Shown: piece by piece, positions 21,263 through 28,982 of the stretch
Position numbering within the stretch: position 1 is the stretch's first letter
How the letters are laid out: each line of letters starts with the position of its first letter
From: Halomonas gemina
GTDB lineage: Bacteria > Pseudomonadota > Gammaproteobacteria > Pseudomonadales > Halomonadaceae
Reading direction: 5' to 3'
Length of the DNA stretch: 64,000 nucleotides
Assembly (NCBI RefSeq): GCF_023554995.1
Contig: NZ_JAMJPK010000001.1
Location: 248,001-312,000 of the forward strand
The notes under the pieces: model-generated
The model's database searches: none
Seen by the model: the letters and a program-made list of their open reading frames with translations, nothing else
What the model was told of the DNA's origin: nothing
Program-made: the position numbers and the translations under genes

Positions 21263-21937
21263 TTATACCTCCGCCCACATGCGCAGCAGGTTGGCCAGGC
21301 TCTTCGACAGCATGTCAAAGGTGCGGGTCTTGCCGTTGGCCCCGAATTCCTGGCGACGCGTGGTATCCAGGTCGAAGAGGATCTCCCGCTGCTGTGGTTC
21401 GCGCACCTGGCTCTGGGCCCAACCCACGGCGGCCAGCCTTTCGCCTTGAGTGACGGGCTCGACACGATGCAGGGTCGAGGAGGGATAGAGGACCAGGGCG
21501 CCGGCGGGCAACTTGTAGGTCTGCTCCCCGGCGGTCGAGTCGATCAGCAGCTCCCCGCCCTCGTAGCTGGCCGGGTCATTCAGGAAGAGAGTGAAGGACA
21601 GGTCGGTGCGCATGGCGCCCTGGGGCGTGGACATGATCGCATCGTCGACATGATTGCCGTAGCTCATGCCCTCCTTATAGCGGCTGAACATCAGCGGTTT
21701 CATGTGTCGGGGGCGAGCGGCCATCTGGAACAGTGGGTGGCGCTGTAGCGCCGATGCCAGTTCCTCACGCAGGGCGATCACCTCGGGTTGGCGGCCATCG
21801 GCCTGCTCGTTCTGCTTGACGGTGCGGGCGTGCCAGCCGGCCGTTTCCCGCCCGTCCCGGTAAGCGGCGTCGGCCAGGGCCGACTGAACCCGTGACAGCA
21901 GCTCCGTCGGGATGACCTGATCGATGCAGAGAATCAC
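21263..21937 (-). CDS. piuC: PKHD-type Fe(II)/2-oxoglutarate dioxygenase PiuC
   Basis: Iron-uptake-linked hydroxylase of the PiuC/YbiX family, often beside siderophore receptors. A GTG start at 21937 with GGAG 8 bases upstream gives 224 residues, the family length (about 226); the longer ATG frame at 21970 has no such site. N-terminus MILCIDQVIP; facial triad His-x-Asp in YGNHVDDAIM, distal His in STLHRVEPVTQGERLAAVGW with the 2-oxoglutarate Arg. TDLSFTLFLNDPASYEGGEL is diagnostic. Transcribed toward, and ending 2 bases from, the GlxA gene. The upstream AT-rich stretch 21962-22010 may hold its promoter; I could not find a convincing Fur box. Confidence 0.93.
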   Translation of the reverse strand: MILCIDQVIPTELLSRVQSALADAAYRDGRETAGWHARTVKQNEQADGRQPEVIALREELASALQRHPLFQMAARPRHMKPLMFSRYKEGMSYGNHVDDAIMSTPQGAMRTDLSFTLFLNDPASYEGGELLIDSTAGEQTYKLPAGALVLYPSSTLHRVEPVTQGERLAAVGWAQSQVREPQQREILFDLDTTRRQEFGANGKTRTFDMLSKSLANLLRMWAEV

Positions 21938-22087
21938 AATAGGCGCTCCAGTTGAGAAGGAGATTGCCAATTATAAGCATCTGTGAACCATTTGCATTAA
22001 CCTTCTGCCCACGTCAATAATGGGGCGTCGATCCTCAGGCCTGCACGGCCGAGGCTTCTGTCAATCGTGATTCATAAGGAAGTTTGC

Positions 22088-23083
22088 ATGTCTAACAGCA
22101 CCCGCACCAAGCTTTGGGTCGGCGTCGGCGCCTCTGTTCTGCTTGGCTCCGGCGCGACCAGTTGGGCCGATACCCCGGTCGCGGACGACCTCACCCAAGG
22201 GCCCGATAGCCTGATGCTCGCCCATGCCGACCAGGGTGGCGAGGGCGGTGAAGCCGGCCACCAGGAAGGCGGCGAGGGCGGTGAAGCCGGCCACCAGGCA
22301 GGTGGCGAGGGCAGTGAAGGCAGCGCCGCGGCGGATCCCTTCTCGGTATTTGCCTACCTGAATGCCTCCGCTGGCGGTGAAGGCGGTGAAGGTGGTGAAG
22401 GCGGTGAAGGCGGTGAAGGTGGTGAAGCGGGGCAGGGCATCGACGCCAACAACCCCGGTATCTACTACACCAATCTGGCCATGATGAAGGGTCACCTGGC
22501 CATCGCCCGAGAGCTCTATCAGGAAGGGGCACAGACCTCCTCCCAGCCGCATTTCGGCCATCCCCTCCAGGAGCACTACGAGCCGCTGGAGTCGGCCTTC
22601 GAGACCCGTGGCGTTACGCCGTTTGAGGACACGCTCCAGGCTCTGGTCGATCAGGCGAGAGAGGGCGGGGAATGGCGTGAGCATGCCGACGCCTATCAGG
22701 TTGCCCTCCAGGCCATCGATGTCGCCATGCAGGATGTCGACGCCGAGCTGCGTGACGATGTCGCGTTCCAGAGTCGTGTCCAACTGGCCCTGCTGCGCCA
22801 GGCGAAGCACGAGTACGAGGAAGCCGTAGAAAACGGCCAGTTCGTCAACGTCCCGGAGTACCAGGATGGACGCGGCTTCATGCTGACTGCCAGGTCGCTG
22901 CTCGAACAGCAGGCTGAACTCTTCAGGGCCAGCGACGAGGCGACCCTTGAGGAGCTGATGGCGGCCTATGATGAAGCGATGGAGGCCTGGCCCTCAGCCG
23001 AGGCGCCCCAGACTCCGGTGATGAGCCACGGCGAGCTCTCCTCCAGCACTTTCAGGCTGGAATCGCTGCTCGGTCGTTACTGA
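22088..23083 (+). CDS. Exported Gly/Glu-repeat protein, divergent from piuC
   Basis: 331 residues from the ATG at 22088, preceded by AAGGAA. Signal peptide from the start to about residue 30 (VGASVLLGSGATSWA). Residues about 48-76 hold three GGEGGEAGHQ-type repeats, and about 95-116 hold a run of GGE repeats. The remaining 210 residues are mostly helical and acidic (YYTNLAMMKGHLAIARELYQ, LRQAKHEYEEAVENGQFVNV), similar in feel to periplasmic iron-binding imelysin or EfeO-like helical domains, but I cannot assign a family. Being divergent from piuC suggests a role in iron or metal handling. The Glu and His residues in the repeats could bind metal; that is inference. Confidence 0.75.
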   Translation: MSNSTRTKLWVGVGASVLLGSGATSWADTPVADDLTQGPDSLMLAHADQGGEGGEAGHQEGGEGGEAGHQAGGEGSEGSAAADPFSVFAYLNASAGGEGGEGGEGGEGGEGGEAGQGIDANNPGIYYTNLAMMKGHLAIARELYQEGAQTSSQPHFGHPLQEHYEPLESAFETRGVTPFEDTLQALVDQAREGGEWREHADAYQVALQAIDVAMQDVDAELRDDVAFQSRVQLALLRQAKHEYEEAVENGQFVNVPEYQDGRGFMLTARSLLEQQAELFRASDEATLEELMAAYDEAMEAWPSAEAPQTPVMSHGELSSSTFRLESLLGRY

Positions 23084-23129
23084 GCCATCGGCGCCGCTGG
23101 AAGACGCCAGCAGGGGCCTCCCTCATAAT

Positions 23130-23161
23130 AGGCCCGCCGCGGAGGCTTTCCGTGCGGGCCT
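23130..23161 (+). terminator. Hairpin terminator after the Gly/Glu-repeat gene
   Basis: AGGCCCGC (23130-23137) and GCGGGCCT (23154-23161) form a perfect 8-bp stem with a 16-base loop, followed by CTCTGT, a weak T-containing tail. It is 46 bases after the stop codon. Confidence 0.6.
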
Positions 23162-23244
23162 CTCTGTACCTATCTCGGTGACCGGCAGGTTAGCTCCTGG
23201 CGTCGATTGCCGGGTGACATCCGATGAGCGCCGGGCAGACTGCC

Positions 23245-24633
23245 TCATGACAGTGGCGGGGCTTCTTGTAGCGGGTCGAGCGCTATGACGGCCCGGTGGA
23301 GCTTCGCCTTGCGCGCCTCGAGGGAGTCGAGCCAGTCGAGGCACTCCTTCTCCACGCCTCCGGGAGGGCCGGTATCGGGCATCGAGGCGCTAAAGGCCCG
23401 GATCCAGGTCTGCCGGGTGCAGAGATCCTGAAACTCACCGAGCAGCGACTGGCGCTGTTTCAGCCCGGCGAGGAAGGTGCGGTGTCGCTCGGGATCCAGT
23501 TCCGCCAGATAGCGAATGCGCTTGACGGTCTTGCGCAGTTCATGGAGTGACGCATCGGGCGAATCGTCGGTGAGGGCCGCCAGGTCAGCGTCATGCCGCA
23601 GGACCCGCTCGGTCAGTACCGCCTCGACCTCTTCCGGCGTCACTTCCCTGAGCGCCCGGCGCAACCCCTTGTTCGAGAGGAAGCGTTGCCACTTCGCCAT
23701 GTCGCGGGCATAGCACGGCTGTGCCATGGCGTGGCAGAGGGCCGCGTGCCGCTCGCGACCCTGATGCTCCAGCCAGTCGTGCACCGTCTTGAGGGTCTGC
23801 TCCGATAGCGAAGGTGGCTCCTGGCCCAGGGTCTCGAGAAACACGTCGAGGTCCCGCAGATCGCTGGTGGCCCGTGCGCGATGTTTCAGGCGCTTGAGGA
23901 CCTTGCCGAGGCCGGGTACCCGGATGATGGCCCCCACGGACTCGACGATGGCGCGGCTGCGCCGCAGGTTGACGCGGTACTGATGCAGGAATTCGGGGTC
24001 GAAGCCGGCAACCACCCCGGGCTCCAGGGCCCTCACCATACGGTATTGATGGATCAGCAGTCCGAGGACCCGCTTGTCCGTGCGTGCCCGGTCGAGGTCG
24101 GGTGCGCGGGGGGCCTGTTTCCTGAACAGCGCGTGGCTCGTCTCGCTCGGCGTCAGGCGAGCGACTCGATCGGCCCGGTGCTTGCGGAGATCCTGCCAGC
24201 CCTCCACGGGCAGGGAGAGGCTAAGCAGCCCCCCGGTGGGCAGGTCGGCGGGCGCCTGCCGGCAGAGCCAGCGGGCGAGCCCGGTCAGTGCCGGGTTGTG
24301 GCCGATCAGGATGACGCTGTCGCAATCGGACGGGAGGGCCATCAGCCATTTGCGAAGCTGCTTCCAGTCGAAGGTCTGGAGCGCCTGGGTGTATCGGGTC
24401 CGGCCGGCGAGGGACGACGCAGGCAACTGCTCGTCGAGGCCCAGCAGGGTCTGACGGGTGCGGGTCGACGTGCTGACGTGGATTTCGCCGTCCAGGGCAC
24501 CCAGGCGTTGCAGCGCCTGGGCCATGGCCGCTACCTGGCGTCGTCCGCGTCGGCTCAAGGGCCGGTGGCAATCCTCCATGCCACCGCTGGCTCGCGATGC
24601 CTTGGCGTGACGCAGCAGGTAGAGCTCTTTCAT
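23245..24633 (-). CDS. SixA-type phosphatase fused to CHAD domain
   Basis: Two-domain protein of 462 residues. Residues 1-165 are a SixA-like histidine phosphatase: LLRHAKASR with catalytic R8-H9, STSTRTRQT, and GHNPALTGLARWL with the second His. Residues about 200-450 are a CHAD domain, a helical bundle rich in conserved His, Arg and Lys that binds polyphosphate (FLHQYRVNLRRSRAIVES, TSDLRDLDVFL, LHELRKTVKRIRYLAEL). The fusion suggests phosphate removal from a phospho-His protein, or pyrophosphate chemistry, on a polyphosphate-bound substrate. Followed by noncoding sequence; a 47-codon gene lies just upstream on the same strand. Confidence 0.9.
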   Translation of the reverse strand: MKELYLLRHAKASRASGGMEDCHRPLSRRGRRQVAAMAQALQRLGALDGEIHVSTSTRTRQTLLGLDEQLPASSLAGRTRYTQALQTFDWKQLRKWLMALPSDCDSVILIGHNPALTGLARWLCRQAPADLPTGGLLSLSLPVEGWQDLRKHRADRVARLTPSETSHALFRKQAPRAPDLDRARTDKRVLGLLIHQYRMVRALEPGVVAGFDPEFLHQYRVNLRRSRAIVESVGAIIRVPGLGKVLKRLKHRARATSDLRDLDVFLETLGQEPPSLSEQTLKTVHDWLEHQGRERHAALCHAMAQPCYARDMAKWQRFLSNKGLRRALREVTPEEVEAVLTERVLRHDADLAALTDDSPDASLHELRKTVKRIRYLAELDPERHRTFLAGLKQRQSLLGEFQDLCTRQTWIRAFSASMPDTGPPGGVEKECLDWLDSLEARKAKLHRAVIALDPLQEAPPLS

Positions 24634-24692
24634 TGGCGCCTCCCCGACGATGGCCCTACGGCCCAGCCTAGGCCAGGCTGCCGCCGCTGGCG

Positions 24693-24836
24693 CTATTCGT
24701 CCTTCGGATGACGCGGTCGCGGACGGCGAGCTTCCCTGTCGCGACGCCGTTGGCGGGCCAGGGCGTTGCCGTTGGCCAGGTGCACCAGGAACTCGATTTC
24801 ATCGTGACTGAGCGGTCGACGCCTTTGCGCGGACAT
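24693..24836 (-). CDS. Small basic protein, 47 aa
   Basis: Reads MSAQRRRPLSHDEIEFLVHL, then ANGNALARQRRRDREARRPR and PRHPKDE. GGGAGGG precedes the ATG at 24836 by 6 bases. It is upstream of the SixA-CHAD gene by 59 bases on the same strand and may share its transcript. The N-terminal half could form one amphipathic helix; the C-terminus is strongly Arg-rich and could bind nucleic acid or polyphosphate. No known family. Confidence 0.5.
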   Translation of the reverse strand: MSAQRRRPLSHDEIEFLVHLANGNALARQRRRDREARRPRPRHPKDE

Positions 24837-24926
24837 GACATACCCTCCCCGACAGGATGCCGCTAATCGAGGCTAGCGTCGGGAGATGTCAGTCAGATGA
24901 CGTCCAGGGGGCAGCTTGATGACACG

Positions 24927-25021
24927 CAACGAAAAACCGCCACCCGGCGTGACCCGTAACGGGCTTTTTCTCATGATGTTTCTGGTTGGCGCGACAGGAT
25001 TCGAACCTGCGACCTTTGCAA
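24927..25021. repeat. Left 95-bp direct repeat with tRNA 3' fragment
   Basis: Matches 50550-50644 at 83 of 95 positions without gaps (hand alignment). Bases 24983-25021 on the minus strand are the 3' third of a tRNA: TTGCAAAGGTCG, T-arm GCAGG-TTCGAAT-CCTGT, acceptor strand and CCA. The adjoining half contains the tRNA terminator region (CCCG-TAA-CGGG then a T-run on the plus strand). The 5' half of the tRNA is missing. Interpreted as an att site. Confidence 0.75.
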
Positions 25022-25636
25022 CTAAGTGTCAGATCAGATCGCGGCGCAGCGTGGTGGTTTCGCTGAGTTCGGTCGCTGGTGGTGCACTGGCCATCAGGCT
25101 CAACGCGGATGGATACGTGATAAACTTTCATGCATTAAGAGCAGTCCTCTTGAATCGTATTCTGGCAAGAACATCTTGATGCTATGAGAAAAACTGCTCG
25201 CCATCTCCTTTTCTACCTCAGCCCGGTGAATGAGGCGGGGTAACTCCACTGTTTACTTAGCGGGACATTACACTAGGCCAGTGTCTTGTTGTGAATTGCG
25301 GCGGCGTCTAAACCACCTACACTACTGGAACGGTTCGTCACGGGCAGCGGAACCGCCCTCTGCGCAACGTGTTGTCTGTCGCTAAAGGTGGGCCAATGTC
25401 CGATTTCACCTCTGTCGAGGTTTTCCTTTTCGCTGCGCTGCATATCAGGATCGACGGGTGACGGAACGGTGACGCGCCGGGAGGCCCGGCAGAGCGCGGC
25501 GTAACCTGCGCGCGAGTCGTGGCGCATCCGCCATGATCCCCGGCTGAGCGAGTGCGCCCATACTGGGCGCGGTATCGGTACGGCCTATTCGCGAGCGCGT
25601 GGGGTCCCGGCCAGCTTCAGCCGAGGAGAAATCGGC
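25022..25636. other. 615-bp leader region without recognised gene
   Basis: Between the left repeat and the sheath gene I see no convincing gene. Short frames here have no ribosome sites or recognisable motifs. The left part (25022-25300) is more AT-rich than the flanks and may be insertion-element debris. The right end carries CGAGGAGA, the ribosome site of the sheath gene. The operon promoter should lie here, but I could not place it with confidence. Confidence 0.5.
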
Positions 25637-27607
25637 ATGTCCAACTACATGCATCCGGGCGTCTATATCGAACATGTGCCATCAGGCCTTCTGTCCATCG
25701 AGGCCGCCTCGACCTCCGTCGCGGCCTTCATCGGTCGGGTGAATCGCGGGGCCCTGGTGACCGACGACAAGGAGGACGGCAAGCCGGTCTTCATCACCAG
25801 CCAGGCGCAATTCGCCAGCCTCTTCGGTGAGTTGGGCGGTGCGGCGGGGGGCTTGCGCAACATGGGCAGCGCCCCGGACAGTTTCGGTTTCGCGGTGCAG
25901 TCCTTCTTCGCCAATGGCGGGACCAAGGCCTATATCGTGCCGGTTGGCGACGGCAATGGCGAGGCCTCCAGCGCCGCCTTCACCGACCCGGTCAATGCGG
26001 GGATGGGGTTCTACTTCACCGCCCGTTCCGAAGGTGTCTGGGCCGACGGCATGGTGCTGAGAATCAGGCGCGCGGTGGAGGATACCAACCCCCTTCTGGC
26101 GACCTACGATGTCGAGATTGGCGTGCCGGACGGGCGGGGCAGACTCGACCCGGTGCTGGAAACGCATACCGACATGACGCTGGACCCGGCCAGCGGGCAG
26201 TTCCTCGCCGCGACCATCGACCAGGCCAGCATGCTGGTCTCCGCCCGGCATGAAACCGTGGCCTCTGGGGGTGGTGGCGCCATCGCGGGGTTCGAGAGCG
26301 GCGATCTGTCGGGGCTCGACCCCACGACGATCTCCAGCGGCGACACGATCGAGCTGAGCTTTACCGGCGATACGGTGAGCGGCCAGCCGGTCGTCGTGGC
26401 CTTCCCGGGCGGCGCGGCGACGCTGGCCGATCTCGCTGCCGTCATCCAGACGCAGGTACGCGGCGCCGCGACTGTGAGTGCGCGTGCCAATTTCGTCGCC
26501 GCCGTGACGCGCGACAACACGATTCTGCTTCTGCCCGGGCAGAGCGCGACCGCCGGGACCGTGAATACCGTCACGGTTTCGGGCGGCTCGGCGGAGACGG
26601 CGCTGGCCTTCGCTACCGGATCGGCGGTGCCGTACCCGTCGCCCTGGCCCGACCACCCTACAACGCCACTGGACATCAGTTTCGCGGGCGGCGTCGTTCA
26701 TGGCGAGCCGGCCAATGCCGATTACACCAAGGCGCTGATCCATCTGCGCGACTACCGCGACATCTCCATCGTCATGCTGCCCGGCAAGGTGTGGACCTCC
26801 GGCGGCGACAACGGCGCTCTCGAGGCTGCCATCACCCATGCGGAGTTCATGCAGAACCGCATGGTGCTGATCGATCCCCCCGACCCGGTGGGGGCCGCGC
26901 GCCTGCAGAGCCCCACCGACGTCAAGGATCTGGGCGCGCCGACGTCGCCCTATACGGCGCTCTACTACCCGTGGATGGAGGTGGCGAACCCCTATTACGA
27001 CCCCGATACCGCGGCCAACCTGCCCAAGACATTCCGCATTCCGCCGGGGCCCTTCGCCGCCGGTGTCTGGGCGCGGATCGATGCCCGCCGGGGCGTGTGG
27101 AAGGCCCCAGCGGGGCTCGAGGCGACGGTACGCAGCACCGTGGGCCCGACCATCGATATCGGCGCGGACCTTCAGGACAACCTCAACGAGTTCGGGGTCA
27201 ACTGCTTCCGGGCGATCATCGGGCCGACGGTGGTCTGGGGCGCACGCACGCGAGCGACCAAAACCAAGCCTGAATACCGCTACGTCCCCGTCCGCCGCAC
27301 GCAGAACATGATCGGCGAGAGCCTCTATGGCGCGCTGCAGGCAGTGGTTTTCGAACCCAACGACCACAAGCTCTGGTCGAGCCTGAGAGCCAATGTCGGC
27401 GCGTTCATGGATACGCTGCATCGTGCGGGCGCCTTCCAGGGCGAGAAAGCCTCTGACGCCTACTACGTGAGGTGTGGACTGGGATCGACGATGACGCAGG
27501 CCGATATCGACGCGGGCGTCGTGCGGGTGGTTGTGGGCTTCGCACCTCTGAAGCCCGCCGAGTTCGTGGTCGTCCAGATCAAGCAGATCGTCGGTCAGAC
27601 CCGCTGA
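25637..27607 (+). CDS. eCIS contractile sheath protein
   Basis: Forms the contractile outer tube of the injection particle. 656 residues. N-terminal conserved start MSNYMHPGVYIEHVPSG, SVAAFIGRVNRG, a variable beta-rich insertion in the middle, and a C-terminal sheath domain with FGVNCFRAIIGPTVVWGART, VPVRRTQNMIGESLYGALQ and VVVGFAPLKPAEFVVVQIKQ. The last segment is the handshake region of T4 gp18, Afp2-4 and Pvc-type sheaths. Good Shine-Dalgarno (GAGGAGA). Only one sheath gene is present, unlike Afp and PVC clusters, which have about three. First gene of the operon. Confidence 0.95.
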   Translation: MSNYMHPGVYIEHVPSGLLSIEAASTSVAAFIGRVNRGALVTDDKEDGKPVFITSQAQFASLFGELGGAAGGLRNMGSAPDSFGFAVQSFFANGGTKAYIVPVGDGNGEASSAAFTDPVNAGMGFYFTARSEGVWADGMVLRIRRAVEDTNPLLATYDVEIGVPDGRGRLDPVLETHTDMTLDPASGQFLAATIDQASMLVSARHETVASGGGGAIAGFESGDLSGLDPTTISSGDTIELSFTGDTVSGQPVVVAFPGGAATLADLAAVIQTQVRGAATVSARANFVAAVTRDNTILLLPGQSATAGTVNTVTVSGGSAETALAFATGSAVPYPSPWPDHPTTPLDISFAGGVVHGEPANADYTKALIHLRDYRDISIVMLPGKVWTSGGDNGALEAAITHAEFMQNRMVLIDPPDPVGAARLQSPTDVKDLGAPTSPYTALYYPWMEVANPYYDPDTAANLPKTFRIPPGPFAAGVWARIDARRGVWKAPAGLEATVRSTVGPTIDIGADLQDNLNEFGVNCFRAIIGPTVVWGARTRATKTKPEYRYVPVRRTQNMIGESLYGALQAVVFEPNDHKLWSSLRANVGAFMDTLHRAGAFQGEKASDAYYVRCGLGSTMTQADIDAGVVRVVVGFAPLKPAEFVVVQIKQIVGQTR

Positions 27608-27644
27608 GGCCTGACCCGCCGCAACCAGATAGCAGGAGGGCCCA

Positions 27645-28157
27645 ATGCCTGCCCCAACCTTTCCCGCGAACGCGCATCGCTACGATCCGTATCGCACCTT
27701 CAAGTTTCAGATCGTCATCAACGGCCAGACCGTCGCCGGTCTGACCAAGATGGGCGCGCTGAAACGTACCACCGAGGCCGTGAAGTGGCGCTCCGCAGGA
27801 GATCCCTCCTACCAGAGAGTGATGCCGGGAGGGTCGAGCTTCGAGGCAGTCGCGTTGGAACAGGGCCTGACCCACGACCCCATCTTCGAGGAATGGGCCA
27901 ATGCCGTGAACAACGTTCGCGACGGGGACGCGGGGATGAGCCTCGTGAACTACCGCCGCGACGTCGTGATCAACGTGCTGAACCTGCAGGGCGTACCGGC
28001 GATCAGCTACCAGCTGCGCCGGGCCTGGGTGTCTGAGTTCCAGGCGCTGCCCGAGTTCGATGCCAACAACATGAACACCGTGGGTATCCAGACCATCACG
28101 TTGCAGCATGAAGGTTTCGTCCGGGACGAGGCCGTGGCCGAGCCGTCAGAGACCTGA
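27645..28157 (+). CDS. eCIS inner tube protein
   Basis: Hcp/gp19-like protein that stacks as hexamers inside the sheath. 170 residues; family signature DPYRTFKFQIVINGQTVAGL, then KWRSAGDPSYQRVMPGG, LVNYRRDVVINVLNLQGVPA and a C-terminal EFDANNMNTVGIQTITLQHE. Preceded by AGGAGG. 37 bases after the sheath. The layout corresponds to Afp1/Afp5; only one such full-length tube gene is present. Confidence 0.94.
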   Translation: MPAPTFPANAHRYDPYRTFKFQIVINGQTVAGLTKMGALKRTTEAVKWRSAGDPSYQRVMPGGSSFEAVALEQGLTHDPIFEEWANAVNNVRDGDAGMSLVNYRRDVVINVLNLQGVPAISYQLRRAWVSEFQALPEFDANNMNTVGIQTITLQHEGFVRDEAVAEPSET

Positions 28158-28163
28158 TCTGTC

Positions 28164-28982
28164 ATGGACCGGGCCCCCGAAACCCTGGCCAGGGCATATC
28201 CGCCAGCGCGCTATCGCGCGCTGGACGGGCATGCCGAACTCGCCGTGGCCGAGGCGGCGAGCAGCGCAGCTTCGCGACCGGCGCGGGTTACGACGATCCT
28301 GGCGGCGCTCTGTGCCGGGTTCGGGGAGGTCTCCGCGGATCGGGGAACGGCGCGACGGGTCTCAGCGGCGGGGCGGGAATGGCTGCTCCAGCGCGCGGCC
28401 CTGATGTTCCGTGGCCAGTGGGAATGGTATGAAGCACCGTGCGATGTCTGCGGCGCGCGTTTCGACCTGCGTCTTTCCCTGACCGACATCCCGCGCGCCG
28501 ATGCGGGGCCGGGCTTCCCCGTCGCGGAGGTTTCCACGAGTCTCGGGCAGCGCCGTTTCGAGGCCCCGAATGGCGGCCACGAGGAGGCGCAGGCGGGCAT
28601 GTGCGACGTCGAGGATCCGCGCCGGGTCTTTGCTGCGCTCTGTGGGCTGTCGGAGGCGGCAGAGGCCGAGGCGATCCGGTTCGACCTTCACGACCTTGCA
28701 CGGATCGACGCAGCACTGGAGGCGGTCTCGCCCGATGTCGCGGATAGCGTCGACGCGGTTTGTCCCTATTGCGGGTCGGCCAGTCACGCCCGGATCGATC
28801 CGTTGACCTTCGCGTTTCCGGGTGTCGAGACGCCCCTGCGCGAGGTTCACTTGATCGCGTCCGCCTATCGCTGGACTGAACCCGAGATCCTTGATCTTCC
28901 GGTTGCCCGCCGCCGTGCCTATGCCGAGCTGATCCGCGCCGAACGGGGCACGCCGCCGTCACGAGGGAGGCGAGTCTCATGA
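28164..28982 (+). CDS. Zinc-ribbon-like eCIS protein (hub or tail chaperone)
   Basis: 272 residues, no signal peptide. Two Cys pairs, C93-x2-C96 (CDVCGARF) and C200-x2-C203 (CPYCGS), could make one zinc ribbon. Its position directly after the tube, and the mixed alpha/beta pattern, resemble T4 gp26/gp51-like baseplate-hub or tape-chaperone proteins found in many eCIS and Mu-like clusters, but this is inference. It overlaps the next gene by 4 bases (ATGA at 28979), implying coupled translation. Confidence 0.6.
   Translation: MDRAPETLARAYPPARYRALDGHAELAVAEAASSAASRPARVTTILAALCAGFGEVSADRGTARRVSAAGREWLLQRAALMFRGQWEWYEAPCDVCGARFDLRLSLTDIPRADAGPGFPVAEVSTSLGQRRFEAPNGGHEEAQAGMCDVEDPRRVFAALCGLSEAAEAEAIRFDLHDLARIDAALEAVSPDVADSVDAVCPYCGSASHARIDPLTFAFPGVETPLREVHLIASAYRWTEPEILDLPVARRRAYAELIRAERGTPPSRGRRVS

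Noticed and set aside
21960..22060. Fur box upstream of piuC
   Set aside because: The region is AT-rich, but I could not fit it to the 19-bp Fur consensus at an acceptable number of positions.
22230..22435. Short GGTGAAGGC-like repeats as a CRISPR or regulatory repeat
   Set aside because: They encode Gly-Glu repeats in the frame of an exported protein and have no spacers.
24983..25021. Intact tRNA gene
   Set aside because: Only the T-arm and acceptor 3' strand are present; D-arm, anticodon arm and 5' acceptor strand cannot be found in the adjoining bases.
24889..25131. 80-codon minus-strand frame across the left repeat
   Set aside because: It runs through the tRNA fragment and terminator, has no ribosome site and no protein-like features.
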